Assembly: GCF_014649655.1 (NCBI RefSeq)
Contig: NZ_BMTL01000051.1
Location: 1 to 46,071, forward strand
DNA: 46,071 bases
Reading direction: 5' to 3'
From: Streptomyces humidus
Lineage (GTDB): Bacteria; Actinomycetota; Actinomycetes; Streptomycetales; Streptomycetaceae
Below are positions 23,478-30,430 of this stretch, piece after piece; within the stretch, counting starts at the first letter, position 1, and every line of letters begins with the position of its first letter. The position numbers and the translations under genes are program-made. The notes beneath the pieces were generated by a model, which did no database searches, had not been told where the DNA came from, and saw only the letters and a list, made by a program, of their open reading frames with translations.

Positions 23478-24892
23478 CCCGTGCCCTCCCTGCTACTCAC
23501 GTCCGCTGCCGTACGGGCCGTCAAACGGGCCTTCCAGAAGTAGTTGTGCACTCCCCCGGCGGTGTGCAGCCGCCGGAAGACCGGCTCGACCCGGGTACCG
23601 ACGGCCAATTCGTCCGCCGCCCCGTCGGCGATCTCCAGCGTGCAACGACCGCCGCCGTCGAAGTCGACCACCGCGTCGATCAGCGGCGGCGAGGGCGAGT
23701 ACGCGAGCCGGTCGACGGTGTACGTCGCCACCGTTCCGCGTGCTCCGGCCAGCGCCACGGGCATCATCGCGTCCACCGCCCCGCACTCCTTGCACACCCG
23801 CGCCGGCGGCAGGTGGACGAAGCCGCAGTTCTCGCAGCGGCTGCCGGTGAAGCCGAACTTCCAGCGCTCCCCGCGCGCGGACGGCGGGCCCGCCGGACGG
23901 TCGGGTTCGGGCCGGCGCGGGGGCTCGCGGTCCAGCCACCCCCGCCAGGTCAGGTACGTCGTATAGGAGACGGGCCGTCCCGCCGCGAGTTGCCCGGCGA
24001 GGGGCTCGGGCTGTCTGGCCGCGGGGAGCCGGTCGGTGGTGCGCAGCAGTACGGCGTCGCAGCCGTCGGCCGCCGAGAGCAGCAGGATGGTCTCGTCGGC
24101 GCCGACGCGGTCGAGGGCGTCGGCCAGGGCGAGCCCCGCGTCGGCCGCTCCGGTGTGGCCGAGGGGTGAGCCGCTCACAGACAGGCGTGCGGGGAAGAGC
24201 TTGGTGGCGCGCTTGCGGACGGCGGCGTTCGGCGAGACGAGCAGCACGTGGTCGGGCTGTCCGGTGCCGGCGGCCTTCAGGGCGCGCTGTCCGGCGTCCT
24301 CGATGAGCGGCAGATAGCGCTCCAGGCCGAACCGCTCCTCCCACTGCTCGCCTGCACGGTTCTCCGGAACCCGCCAGCGGTCCAGGAACTCGGCGGTGGC
24401 AGCGGTGTGGGCGACGATCTCGGCGACCGCCTCGTCCGCCGCGCCGAAGAGGAAGGCCGCCGCCCCGTCTCCCCCGTCCCGCTCGTCCGCCGAACCGGGC
24501 CGGCCGGTGCGGACGTCGGAGAGCACGGCGAGCCCGCCACCGAGACAGGCGGCGCGCAGCGCGGCGATCCCGGAGCGCGCGGAGCCGGCCAGGTCCGTCG
24601 CGAAGGCTTCGTGCGGCAGGCCGAGAGCAGCGTGCAGGGCGGCGGCGTTGGTCTTGTCGAGATAGGCGGGAGAGGTGGTCGCGAAGTACAGCGCGTCGGG
24701 CGCGCCGCGCCCGGGCAGGGCGCGTCGGGCCGCTTCGACGCCCATGGTGGTGCTGTCCTCGTCGAAGGAGGCGGCGATCCGCGCCCCTCGCCCCGCCTTG
24801 ATGCCGAGCGCGGTGCCCAGCTCCTCGCGCTGAAGGCGGTGTCGTGGGAGGTAGGCGGCGTAGGAGACGATGCCGTAGGGGCTCGGGCTCAT
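23474..24892 (-). CDS. HMG-CoA-synthase-like / DUF35 (OB-fold) fusion protein
   Basis: A 472-residue fusion. Residues 1-290 are a KASIII/HMG-CoA-synthase-like thiolase fold (YGIVSYAAYLPRHRLQREEL, STTMGVEAARRAL, LYFATTSPAYLDKTNAAALH, SGSPLGHTGAADAGLALADA). The nucleophile position reads LAGSARSGIAALRAA (A105), so the catalytic cysteine is absent. Residues about 343-455 are a DUF35 domain: rubredoxin-like zinc ribbon Cys353-x2-Cys356, Cys367-x2-Cys370, then an OB fold (GTVATYTVDRLAYSP). ATG 24892 is chosen; a GTG at 24901 overlapping the previous stop is possible. In archaeal mevalonate synthesis and in PhlACB, thiolase, HMGCS-like and DUF35 proteins form one complex; here two of the three are fused and the third is adjacent. 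Confidence 0.88.
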   Translation of the reverse strand: MSPSPYGIVSYAAYLPRHRLQREELGTALGIKAGRGARIAASFDEDSTTMGVEAARRALPGRGAPDALYFATTSPAYLDKTNAAALHAALGLPHEAFATDLAGSARSGIAALRAACLGGGLAVLSDVRTGRPGSADERDGGDGAAAFLFGAADEAVAEIVAHTAATAEFLDRWRVPENRAGEQWEERFGLERYLPLIEDAGQRALKAAGTGQPDHVLLVSPNAAVRKRATKLFPARLSVSGSPLGHTGAADAGLALADALDRVGADETILLLSAADGCDAVLLRTTDRLPAARQPEPLAGQLAAGRPVSYTTYLTWRGWLDREPPRRPEPDRPAGPPSARGERWKFGFTGSRCENCGFVHLPPARVCKECGAVDAMMPVALAGARGTVATYTVDRLAYSPSPPLIDAVVDFDGGGRCTLEIADGAADELAVGTRVEPVFRRLHTAGGVHNYFWKARLTARTAADVSSREGTG

Positions 24893-24897
24893 GATGT

Positions 24898-26112
24898 TCA
24901 CGCCGCCTCGAAGATCGCGGCCATGCCCTGGCCGCCGCCGATGCACATGGTTTCGAGCGCGTATCTGCCGCCCCGGCGCCGCAGTTCGTGCAGCATCGTG
25001 GCGAGGATGCGGACCCCGGTGGCGGCGATGGGGTGGCCGAGCGAGATGCCCGAGCCGTTGACGTTCAGCCAGTCGTTGTCCTCGTCGTACTTGAGTCCCC
25101 AGCCCTTCAGGACGGCCAGCACCTGGCAGGCGAACGCCTCGTTCAGCTCGACCAGGTCCAGGTCGTCGAAGCCGATCCCGGTCCTGGCGAACAGCTTGGC
25201 GACCGCCGGGACCGGCCCGATGCCCATCATCGAGGGCTCGCAGCCGGCCGCCGACCAGCCGCGCAGGAAGCCGATCGGCTCCAGGCCGAGTGCGTCGAGT
25301 TTGTCCTCGGCGACCACCAGGCAGGCCGCCGCGGCGTCGTTCTGCTGGCTGGAGTTGCCCGCGGTGACGGTGCCGCCCGGGAGCACCGTGCGCAGTCCGG
25401 CGAGGGTGTGCGGGGTGGAGTCGGGGTGGATGCCCTCGTCCCGTCCGAAGGGCAGGGGCTCGCCTCGCCGCTGGGGTACCTCGACCGGCACGATCTCGTC
25501 GGTGAAGCGTCCTGCTCCCCAGGCCGCGGCGGCGCGCCGGTGGCTGCGGGCCGCGTACGCGTCCGCTTCCTCCCTGGTGATCGCGTATCGCTCGGCGAGG
25601 TTCTCAGCGGTCTCGACCATGCCGCTGATCGGGCCGAACCGCTCCTGCGGCTGGGAGCGTTCACGGCCGCGGTCGAGCCGGTCGTGGAGCTGTACGGAGC
25701 CGGAGCGGGTGCCCCAGCGGACGTTCGTGGAGTAGTGCTCGATGTTGCTCATGCTTTCCACGCCGCCCGCCAGCACCACGTCGGCGGCGCCGGTCTGCAC
25801 CATCATCGCCGCGGTGACCACGGCCTGCAGTCCGCCGCCGCAGCGCCGGTCGAGCTGGAAGCCGGGCAACGCGACCGGCAGTCCGGCGTTCAGGGCGGCC
25901 CAGCGTCCGATGCACGGGGCCTCAGAGTTGGCGTACGACTGGGCGAAGGAAACGTCCTCGATACGCTCCGGGTCGATGCCGGAGCGCTCCACCACCGCCC
26001 TGATGACGACGGCCGCCAGGTCGTGTGCGGGGAGCGCGCGCAGCGTCCCGCCGAAGGCACCGACCGGGGTGCGCAACGGTGCGACGATCGCGGCTCGGGG
26101 CATAGCGGTCAT
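24898..26112 (-). CDS. acetyl-CoA C-acyltransferase (beta-ketothiolase)
   Basis: A 404-residue degradative-type thiolase that would cleave a 3-oxoacyl-CoA with CoA. The ATG overlaps the CoA-transferase stop as ATGA. Seen: AIVAPLRTPVGAFGGTLRAL, the nucleophile Cys91 in FQLDRRCGGGLQAV, VVLAGGVESMSN, LVELNEAFACQVLAVLKGWG, SGISLGHPIAATGVRI with the active-site histidine, and the second cysteine in METMCIGGGQGMA (reads LETMCIGGGQG). Length and motifs are canonical. It lies between the CoA-transferase and the HMGCS-DUF35 gene within one operon, so it may perform the ordinary thiolytic round while the PhlACB-like pair handles an unusual step. Confidence 0.92.
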   Translation of the reverse strand: MTAMPRAAIVAPLRTPVGAFGGTLRALPAHDLAAVVIRAVVERSGIDPERIEDVSFAQSYANSEAPCIGRWAALNAGLPVALPGFQLDRRCGGGLQAVVTAAMMVQTGAADVVLAGGVESMSNIEHYSTNVRWGTRSGSVQLHDRLDRGRERSQPQERFGPISGMVETAENLAERYAITREEADAYAARSHRRAAAAWGAGRFTDEIVPVEVPQRRGEPLPFGRDEGIHPDSTPHTLAGLRTVLPGGTVTAGNSSQQNDAAAACLVVAEDKLDALGLEPIGFLRGWSAAGCEPSMMGIGPVPAVAKLFARTGIGFDDLDLVELNEAFACQVLAVLKGWGLKYDEDNDWLNVNGSGISLGHPIAATGVRILATMLHELRRRGGRYALETMCIGGGQGMAAIFEAA

Positions 26113-27371
26113 GCCGGGGCTCCTTGCTCTTCGAGCGCGGCTTCCAGCGCCGCACGGTGGTCGGGGTGAGCGATGGCGAGCATCCGTTCACGGCGTACGC
26201 GCAGGGGTTGTCCGCGCAGGTCGGCGACCCCGTACTCGGTGACGAAGAGTCCCGCGTCGCTGCGTGAGGTGCTCACCGGGCCGGACAGCCGGGCCACCAC
26301 ACGACTCGCGGGGCCGGCGGTGGAGGGCAGGGCGACTACGGGCAGGCCGCCCGGGGACCTGGCGGCCCCACGCAGGAAGTCCCCTGCTCCGCCGACCGCT
26401 CCGATGTAACGCCCCCCGGCCAGTTCGGAGTTGACCTGTCCGGAGAGGTCGACCTCGATGGCCGAGTTGATGGCGACCAGCTGGTGCTGCGCCGCCAGCG
26501 TCTGCGGGTCGTGGGTGTAGCCGGTGTCGCGCAACTGGATCGCCGGGTTGCGGTGGGCGAACCGGAACAGCCGCCGGGTGCCCATCAGCAGCCCGGCGAC
26601 CGCTTCGCCCCGGTCGAGCGTCTTGCGGGCGCCCGTGACGACGCCGGCCTCGATCAGGTCCATCGCCGCGTCGTTGATCAGACCTGAGTGGATGCCGAGG
26701 TCACGGCGGTCGGTCAGCAGGCCGAGCACGGCCTCGGGGAGCGCGCCGACGCCGAACTGGAGCGTGGCGCCGTCGTCCACCAGGCCCGCCACCCGGGCCG
26801 CGACGCGTGCGGTGACGCTGTCCGGTGTGCCGGGCCGCAGTTCGGCGGGCGGGCGTGAGGTGCGGACCACCACGTCGAGATCGGACGCACCGAGCGTACG
26901 GGGGCCGTACGTGTACGGGACCTGGTCGTTCACCTCGGCGATCACCACCCGGGCGGTGCGTAGGGCCGCCCCCAGGTAGTCGTCGGCCAGGCCGGGGCTG
27001 TAACGGCCGTCGCCGTCGGGCGGCGGGAGCTGGACGAGCACCACGTCCGCGCGCAGAGGGCCCGCACCGAGCAGGCCGGGGAGGCTGGAGTAGGGCGCGG
27101 GCAGCACATCCAGCCGCCCTGCCCGGTGCAGGGCCCGGTTGCCGCCGCTGCCGATGTAGGAGACGAAGGACACCAGGTCGGCGTGGTCCGGGCGGACGGT
27201 GTCGGTCGCCGGGATACCGAGGAAGCACCTGAAGTGCCCGATGTCGGCGCGCTGTTGCATCAGCCGCTCGGTCAGGGTCTGTGGCTCGGCGCATGCCTGG
27301 CCCCAGACGACGGTGTCGCCCTCCCGTATGTACCGGGAGAGGTCGAGCGCGTCGGGTGTGACGTCGTCCAT
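26109..27371 (-). CDS. acetyl-CoA hydrolase/transferase-family protein
   Basis: A 420-residue protein of the family that includes 4-hydroxybutyrate and succinyl-CoA:acetate CoA-transferases. ATG at 27371 gives the normal N-terminus; the frame is open further upstream without homology. Seen: VSYIGSGGNRALHRAG, LVQLPPPDGDGRYSPG, VIAEVNDQVPYTYG, LQFGVGALPEAVLGLLTDRR, AGGRYIGAVGGAGDFLRGAA and a C-terminal LFVTEYGVADLRG. The residue that forms the covalent glutamyl-CoA in characterised members (in G-I-H-T/S-E-M) appears as Gly230 in DLGIHSGLINDA. The protein may therefore use another residue, act differently, or belong to a distinct clade. Expected role: moving CoA between pathway acids. Confidence 0.82.
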   Translation of the reverse strand: MDDVTPDALDLSRYIREGDTVVWGQACAEPQTLTERLMQQRADIGHFRCFLGIPATDTVRPDHADLVSFVSYIGSGGNRALHRAGRLDVLPAPYSSLPGLLGAGPLRADVVLVQLPPPDGDGRYSPGLADDYLGAALRTARVVIAEVNDQVPYTYGPRTLGASDLDVVVRTSRPPAELRPGTPDSVTARVAARVAGLVDDGATLQFGVGALPEAVLGLLTDRRDLGIHSGLINDAAMDLIEAGVVTGARKTLDRGEAVAGLLMGTRRLFRFAHRNPAIQLRDTGYTHDPQTLAAQHQLVAINSAIEVDLSGQVNSELAGGRYIGAVGGAGDFLRGAARSPGGLPVVALPSTAGPASRVVARLSGPVSTSRSDAGLFVTEYGVADLRGQPLRVRRERMLAIAHPDHRAALEAALEEQGAPA

Positions 27372-27382
27372 GTCCCGGCCCG

Positions 27383-27652
27383 TCAACTGCCCGCGTCGTC
27401 GTGCCAGCGGTGCGCCGACGGATCCAGCAGCCGCCGCAGATCTCCGTCGGGGAGCCACACGAGGGTCTCGAGTTCGAGCGCGTCCAGATACCGGACCCGT
27501 CCGGTGCGCCGGTCCTCCAGCCGCAGCCGGGGACCGTTGGCCGCGGTGTCGATACTCACCGCGACCTCGGCGAATTCGCTGCCCACGGTCCCGGTCAGGG
27601 ACTTGGTCCCGCTCTCGGTCTCGATTCCGGTGTCAGTCTCGGTCTCGGTCAT
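27383..27652 (-). CDS. small protein between Rieske beta subunit and CoA-transferase
   Basis: An 89-residue acidic protein starting at ATG 27652, directly after the Rieske beta gene. It begins with a Thr/Glu-rich, repeat-like stretch (TETETDTGIETESG), then has a compact region rich in beta-strand (FAEVAVSIDTAANGPRLRLE, RRTGRVRYLDALELETLVWL). No catalytic motif is visible. From memory, similar small proteins accompany actinobacterial ring-hydroxylating dioxygenase genes and are sometimes called dihydrodiol dehydrogenase, a name the size does not support. A structural or accessory role to the oxygenase is possible. Unrecognised otherwise. Confidence 0.7.
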   Translation of the reverse strand: MTETETDTGIETESGTKSLTGTVGSEFAEVAVSIDTAANGPRLRLEDRRTGRVRYLDALELETLVWLPDGDLRRLLDPSAHRWHDDAGS

Positions 27653-27663
27653 CTGTACGGTCC

Positions 27664-28173
27664 TCAGATCAGGAAGGCCAGGGTGGGCAGCGCCCGGTCG
27701 TGGTTGACCAGGACGACCTTCTTGTACGCCAGCCGGATCTGCTCGTCGACGACGCGCAGCCGGTATGTGGTGCGGCCCGCCCAGGTCTCGTTGCCGCGCT
27801 CACGGGACTCCACCAGGACGAAGTTGGCGGCGACCGTGATGTCGCCCGACTCGCGGGCCCCGTCGGCGTCATCCAGGATCTCCACGTTGGAGACGATCCG
27901 GCGGAGGTTCGACGGTGGTGACTGTGAATAGCGCTTCCCGGTCCTGAGCTGCTTCAGGCGGGTCGCGATACGGCTGCGGTTGTCGCTGATCACCGACATC
28001 CGCTGGACGGAGTCACCGTCCGGGGTGCCCGCGGGCACCCAGTAGAGGGCGTCATCGGTCCACAGCGCCTCCCAGGCGTCGTAGTCGTGCTCGTCCGCGT
28101 GGCGCGCCTCTCGGTAGAGGAACTGCTCGACCTGGCGCAGGTCCAGTGCCGTCGGGGTGGCTGCTGCGGTCAC
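27664..28173 (-). CDS. aromatic-ring-hydroxylating dioxygenase, beta subunit
   Basis: A 169-residue protein with the NTF2-like fold of Rieske oxygenase small subunits. GTG at 28173 overlaps the alpha-subunit stop as GTGA. Seen: LDLRQVEQFLYREARHADEH, DYDAWEALWTDDALYWVPAG (the YDxWxxLxxDDxxYWxP signature), IATRLKQLRTGKRYSQSPPS, and near the end RLAYKKVVLVNHDRALPTLA. Length is normal for the family (about 160-190). It supports the alpha3beta3 hexamer and has no redox centre. Order alpha-beta-small protein-CoA-transferase in one operon. Confidence 0.93.
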   Translation of the reverse strand: MTAAATPTALDLRQVEQFLYREARHADEHDYDAWEALWTDDALYWVPAGTPDGDSVQRMSVISDNRSRIATRLKQLRTGKRYSQSPPSNLRRIVSNVEILDDADGARESGDITVAANFVLVESRERGNETWAGRTTYRLRVVDEQIRLAYKKVVLVNHDRALPTLAFLI

Positions 28174-29447
28174 TTCTCCGCCTCCATCAGGTTCCGGTAG
28201 TGGGACCAGAAGCCCCGCATCCCTGTCTCGTCGGTCGCCGTGCCGATACGGAAGCCGTTCTCGTCGGCCCGCTCTCGCTCCACGCCCCGGCGGATGTCGA
28301 CCCATTCCGGGTCGCGCAGGGCGACGCCGCGTTGGTTGCGTTCGTACATCTCGGTGTCGTCGGCGAGCAGCATCCCGGCCGGGCCCACGGAGCCGACGCA
28401 CTGCGACACCATCCGCCGGTTCAGCTCGGGTGCGCCCTTGAACTGGACGGCGGTGGAGTGCTGGACACACTCACCGACCGACAGCGGCTGGATGACGAAG
28501 AGCTGGATCTCGGCGATGAACAGGTTGGGAAAGATCATCACGTGCGGGGAACCCTCGATGAGGATCTCCTCAGCGGCCGGTCCATGCAGCTCCCGCATGC
28601 GTGCCACGTAATCGGGGACCCTGTCCTCGGTGGTACCGAACCAGCGCATCGGCTCGGCGAAGCGGCGGAACTCGGGCCGCAGGTCGTTCTCGCTGTGGCC
28701 GCCGCCCAGATCGCGGGTCACGGCGGTGGAGTTGTCGCTGTACAGGGCGCCGATCGGGCTGCCGGTGACGCTGAAGATCGAGCCGTGCACGAACTGCGGG
28801 TGGTAGCCGTCCGTCTCGTTCTCCGCCAGCAGCTTCCAGTTGGCGCGGGTGCGGTGCTTGAGCCAGCCGGCGGTGAGCTCGACCTCGCCCTCGGGGGAAA
28901 GGCGCGCGAGCCGGTCCAGTTCCCCGGCGGCGGCGCCGAGGTGTTCGGCGAGTGTCGGGCCGTCGGGCGCGAAGCTGCCGAAGACGAAGCCCTGGTGGGA
29001 GGCAACCCTGGGGATCCGGCCGAGGCCGAGGGCGAGCTTGCCCTTGCCTCCGTAGCCCTTGTTGTAGGGGTAGCCGAGAAGGTCTCCGTTGTTGCGGTAG
29101 GTCCAGCCGTGGTAAGGGCAGCGGAAGGAGTTGGAGTTGCCGCTCGGCGCGTCGCACACCAGGTTGCCGCGGTGGGCGCAGCGGTTGAGCAGCAGGTGCA
29201 CCTCGCCGTCGCGGTCGCGCGTCATGACGACGTCCTGCGGACCGATGTTCTTGCGTACGTAGTCGCCCGGTTCGGGCACCTCGCTGACATGCCCGACGTA
29301 CACCCAGGTGCGGTACCAGATGTGCTCCAGTTCCTCCGCGAAGATCTCCGGGTCGGTGTAGAGCGACCCGTGCACCCTGGTCGGCTGGATCAGTCGTGCG
29401 TACTTGTCCGTCTGTTCGTGTGCCGTCTCCGGCAGCGTGGCCGTCAT
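28170..29447 (-). CDS. aromatic-ring-hydroxylating dioxygenase, alpha (Rieske) subunit
   Basis: A 425-residue catalytic subunit; ATG at 29447 overlaps the upstream stop as ATGA. Rieske [2Fe-2S] ligands: Cys90-x-His92 in LNRCAHRGNLV and Cys110-x2-His113 in FRCPYHGWTY. Mononuclear iron site: ENETDGYHPQFVHGS with His216 and His221, and Asp213 bridging the two centres between subunits. Family role: O2- and NAD(P)H-dependent dihydroxylation of an aromatic or polycyclic ring. Electrons probably come from the ferredoxin (17380) and reductase (16145), making a three-component system split over two operons that share the operator type. The sequence resembles dioxygenases for aromatic acids, but the substrate cannot be named. 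Confidence 0.95.
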   Translation of the reverse strand: MTATLPETAHEQTDKYARLIQPTRVHGSLYTDPEIFAEELEHIWYRTWVYVGHVSEVPEPGDYVRKNIGPQDVVMTRDRDGEVHLLLNRCAHRGNLVCDAPSGNSNSFRCPYHGWTYRNNGDLLGYPYNKGYGGKGKLALGLGRIPRVASHQGFVFGSFAPDGPTLAEHLGAAAGELDRLARLSPEGEVELTAGWLKHRTRANWKLLAENETDGYHPQFVHGSIFSVTGSPIGALYSDNSTAVTRDLGGGHSENDLRPEFRRFAEPMRWFGTTEDRVPDYVARMRELHGPAAEEILIEGSPHVMIFPNLFIAEIQLFVIQPLSVGECVQHSTAVQFKGAPELNRRMVSQCVGSVGPAGMLLADDTEMYERNQRGVALRDPEWVDIRRGVERERADENGFRIGTATDETGMRGFWSHYRNLMEAEK

Positions 29448-30356
29448 GCTCCGCCATCCTCGATTCGCTTCTGGGCGTACTGCGCCAGCCGGAACTTCTG
29501 CACCTTGCCGGTGGGCGTGGTGGGCAGTTCGGCGGCGTCCAGGATCAACACGTGCTTGGGGACCTTGAACCGCGCCAGCCTCTCCTTGCACAGTGCGATG
29601 ACCTCCGCGGCGGTGAGGTCCGTGCCGGGTGCGCGGACCACGCAGGCGCAGCCTGCGTCGCCCCAGCGCTCGTCGGGCACGCCCACCAGATACACCTGGG
29701 AGATCGCGGGGTGGCCGGTGAGCAGGTCCTCGATCTCCTTGGGCATGACCAGTTCACCGCCGCTCTTGTACAACTCCTTGGTGCGGCCGGTGACTTCGAG
29801 GTAGCCGTCGTCCCGGACCCGGCCCAGGTCACCGGAGTGCACCCAGCCGTCGCGCAGGGCCTTCGCGGTCTCCTCGGGCTTCTTCCAGAAGCCCCGCATG
29901 TGCGTCGGGCCCCGGGAGACCTCGCCCTCCGCTCCGGGAGGGACGTCCTCGCCGGTGAGCGGGTCGATCACCTTGTACGTGACGAGAGCTCCGTCCGGCA
30001 GACCGGCCGGGCCGGCCGTCTTGGGTCTGCCGACGGTACCGGCGTGCCGGTGCAACGGGTCCTCTGGGAGGGTGAGCGTCATCGCTCCGATGGCGGTCAT
30101 GGAGATCAATACGGAGCACTCCGACTGGGCCAGGACGTAGGCCAGGGCGCACGCCGAGTGCGACGAGGCCGTCCGCGAGGCGGGCGGACCACTCGGCCGT
30201 CTCGGCGTAGCCCACGGTCCGCTCGTCGGTGATGACGAAGGGACGGTCGCCATACCGCGCGGCCCAGTGGTCGAGCCACCCGTCGAGGGTCCGTGGCGTC
30301 CAGCGCTCGAACCGGGCATGCAGGTGTTCGCGGCGCCGCTCGATGTCCGATGCCAT
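29444..30356 (-). pseudogene. acyl-CoA ligase with deleted adenylation core
   Basis: Starts at ATG 30356 behind AAGGA and operator 30372-30388. The first 74 residues (WTPRTLDGWLDHWAARYGDR, LADGLVALGVRPG) are a ligase N-terminus. At about 30150 the homology jumps to another frame (LAYVLAQSECSVLI), and near 30100 it jumps again directly to the region after the substrate loop (AIGAMTLTLPEDPLHRHAG). The C-terminal domain is intact: HSGDLGRVRDDGYLEVTGRT, SGGELVMPKEIEDLL and the catalytic lysine in PTTPTGKVQKFRL. About 230 residues are lost, including the SGTTG ATP loop, so it cannot adenylate. Downstream genes of the operon are intact. Confidence 0.8.
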
Positions 30357-30371
30357 GGCCACATCCTTTTT

Positions 30372-30388
30372 GAATTGATGTTAGATTA
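30372..30388. promoter_or_regulatory. 17-bp palindromic operator, site 8
   Basis: GAATTGA-TGT-TAGATTA; the right half is perfect and the left half differs at two positions. It precedes the leftward operon 30356 to 22284 (ligase pseudogene, Rieske genes, CoA-transferase, thiolases). On the minus strand TTGCCG lies 18 bases ahead of TAATCT within the site, giving a plausible -35/-10 pair. Confidence 0.7.
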
Positions 30389-30430
30389 AACGACGAGTGG
30401 AGGAGTCGGCAACCGCTGGTTTCCGCGAAC

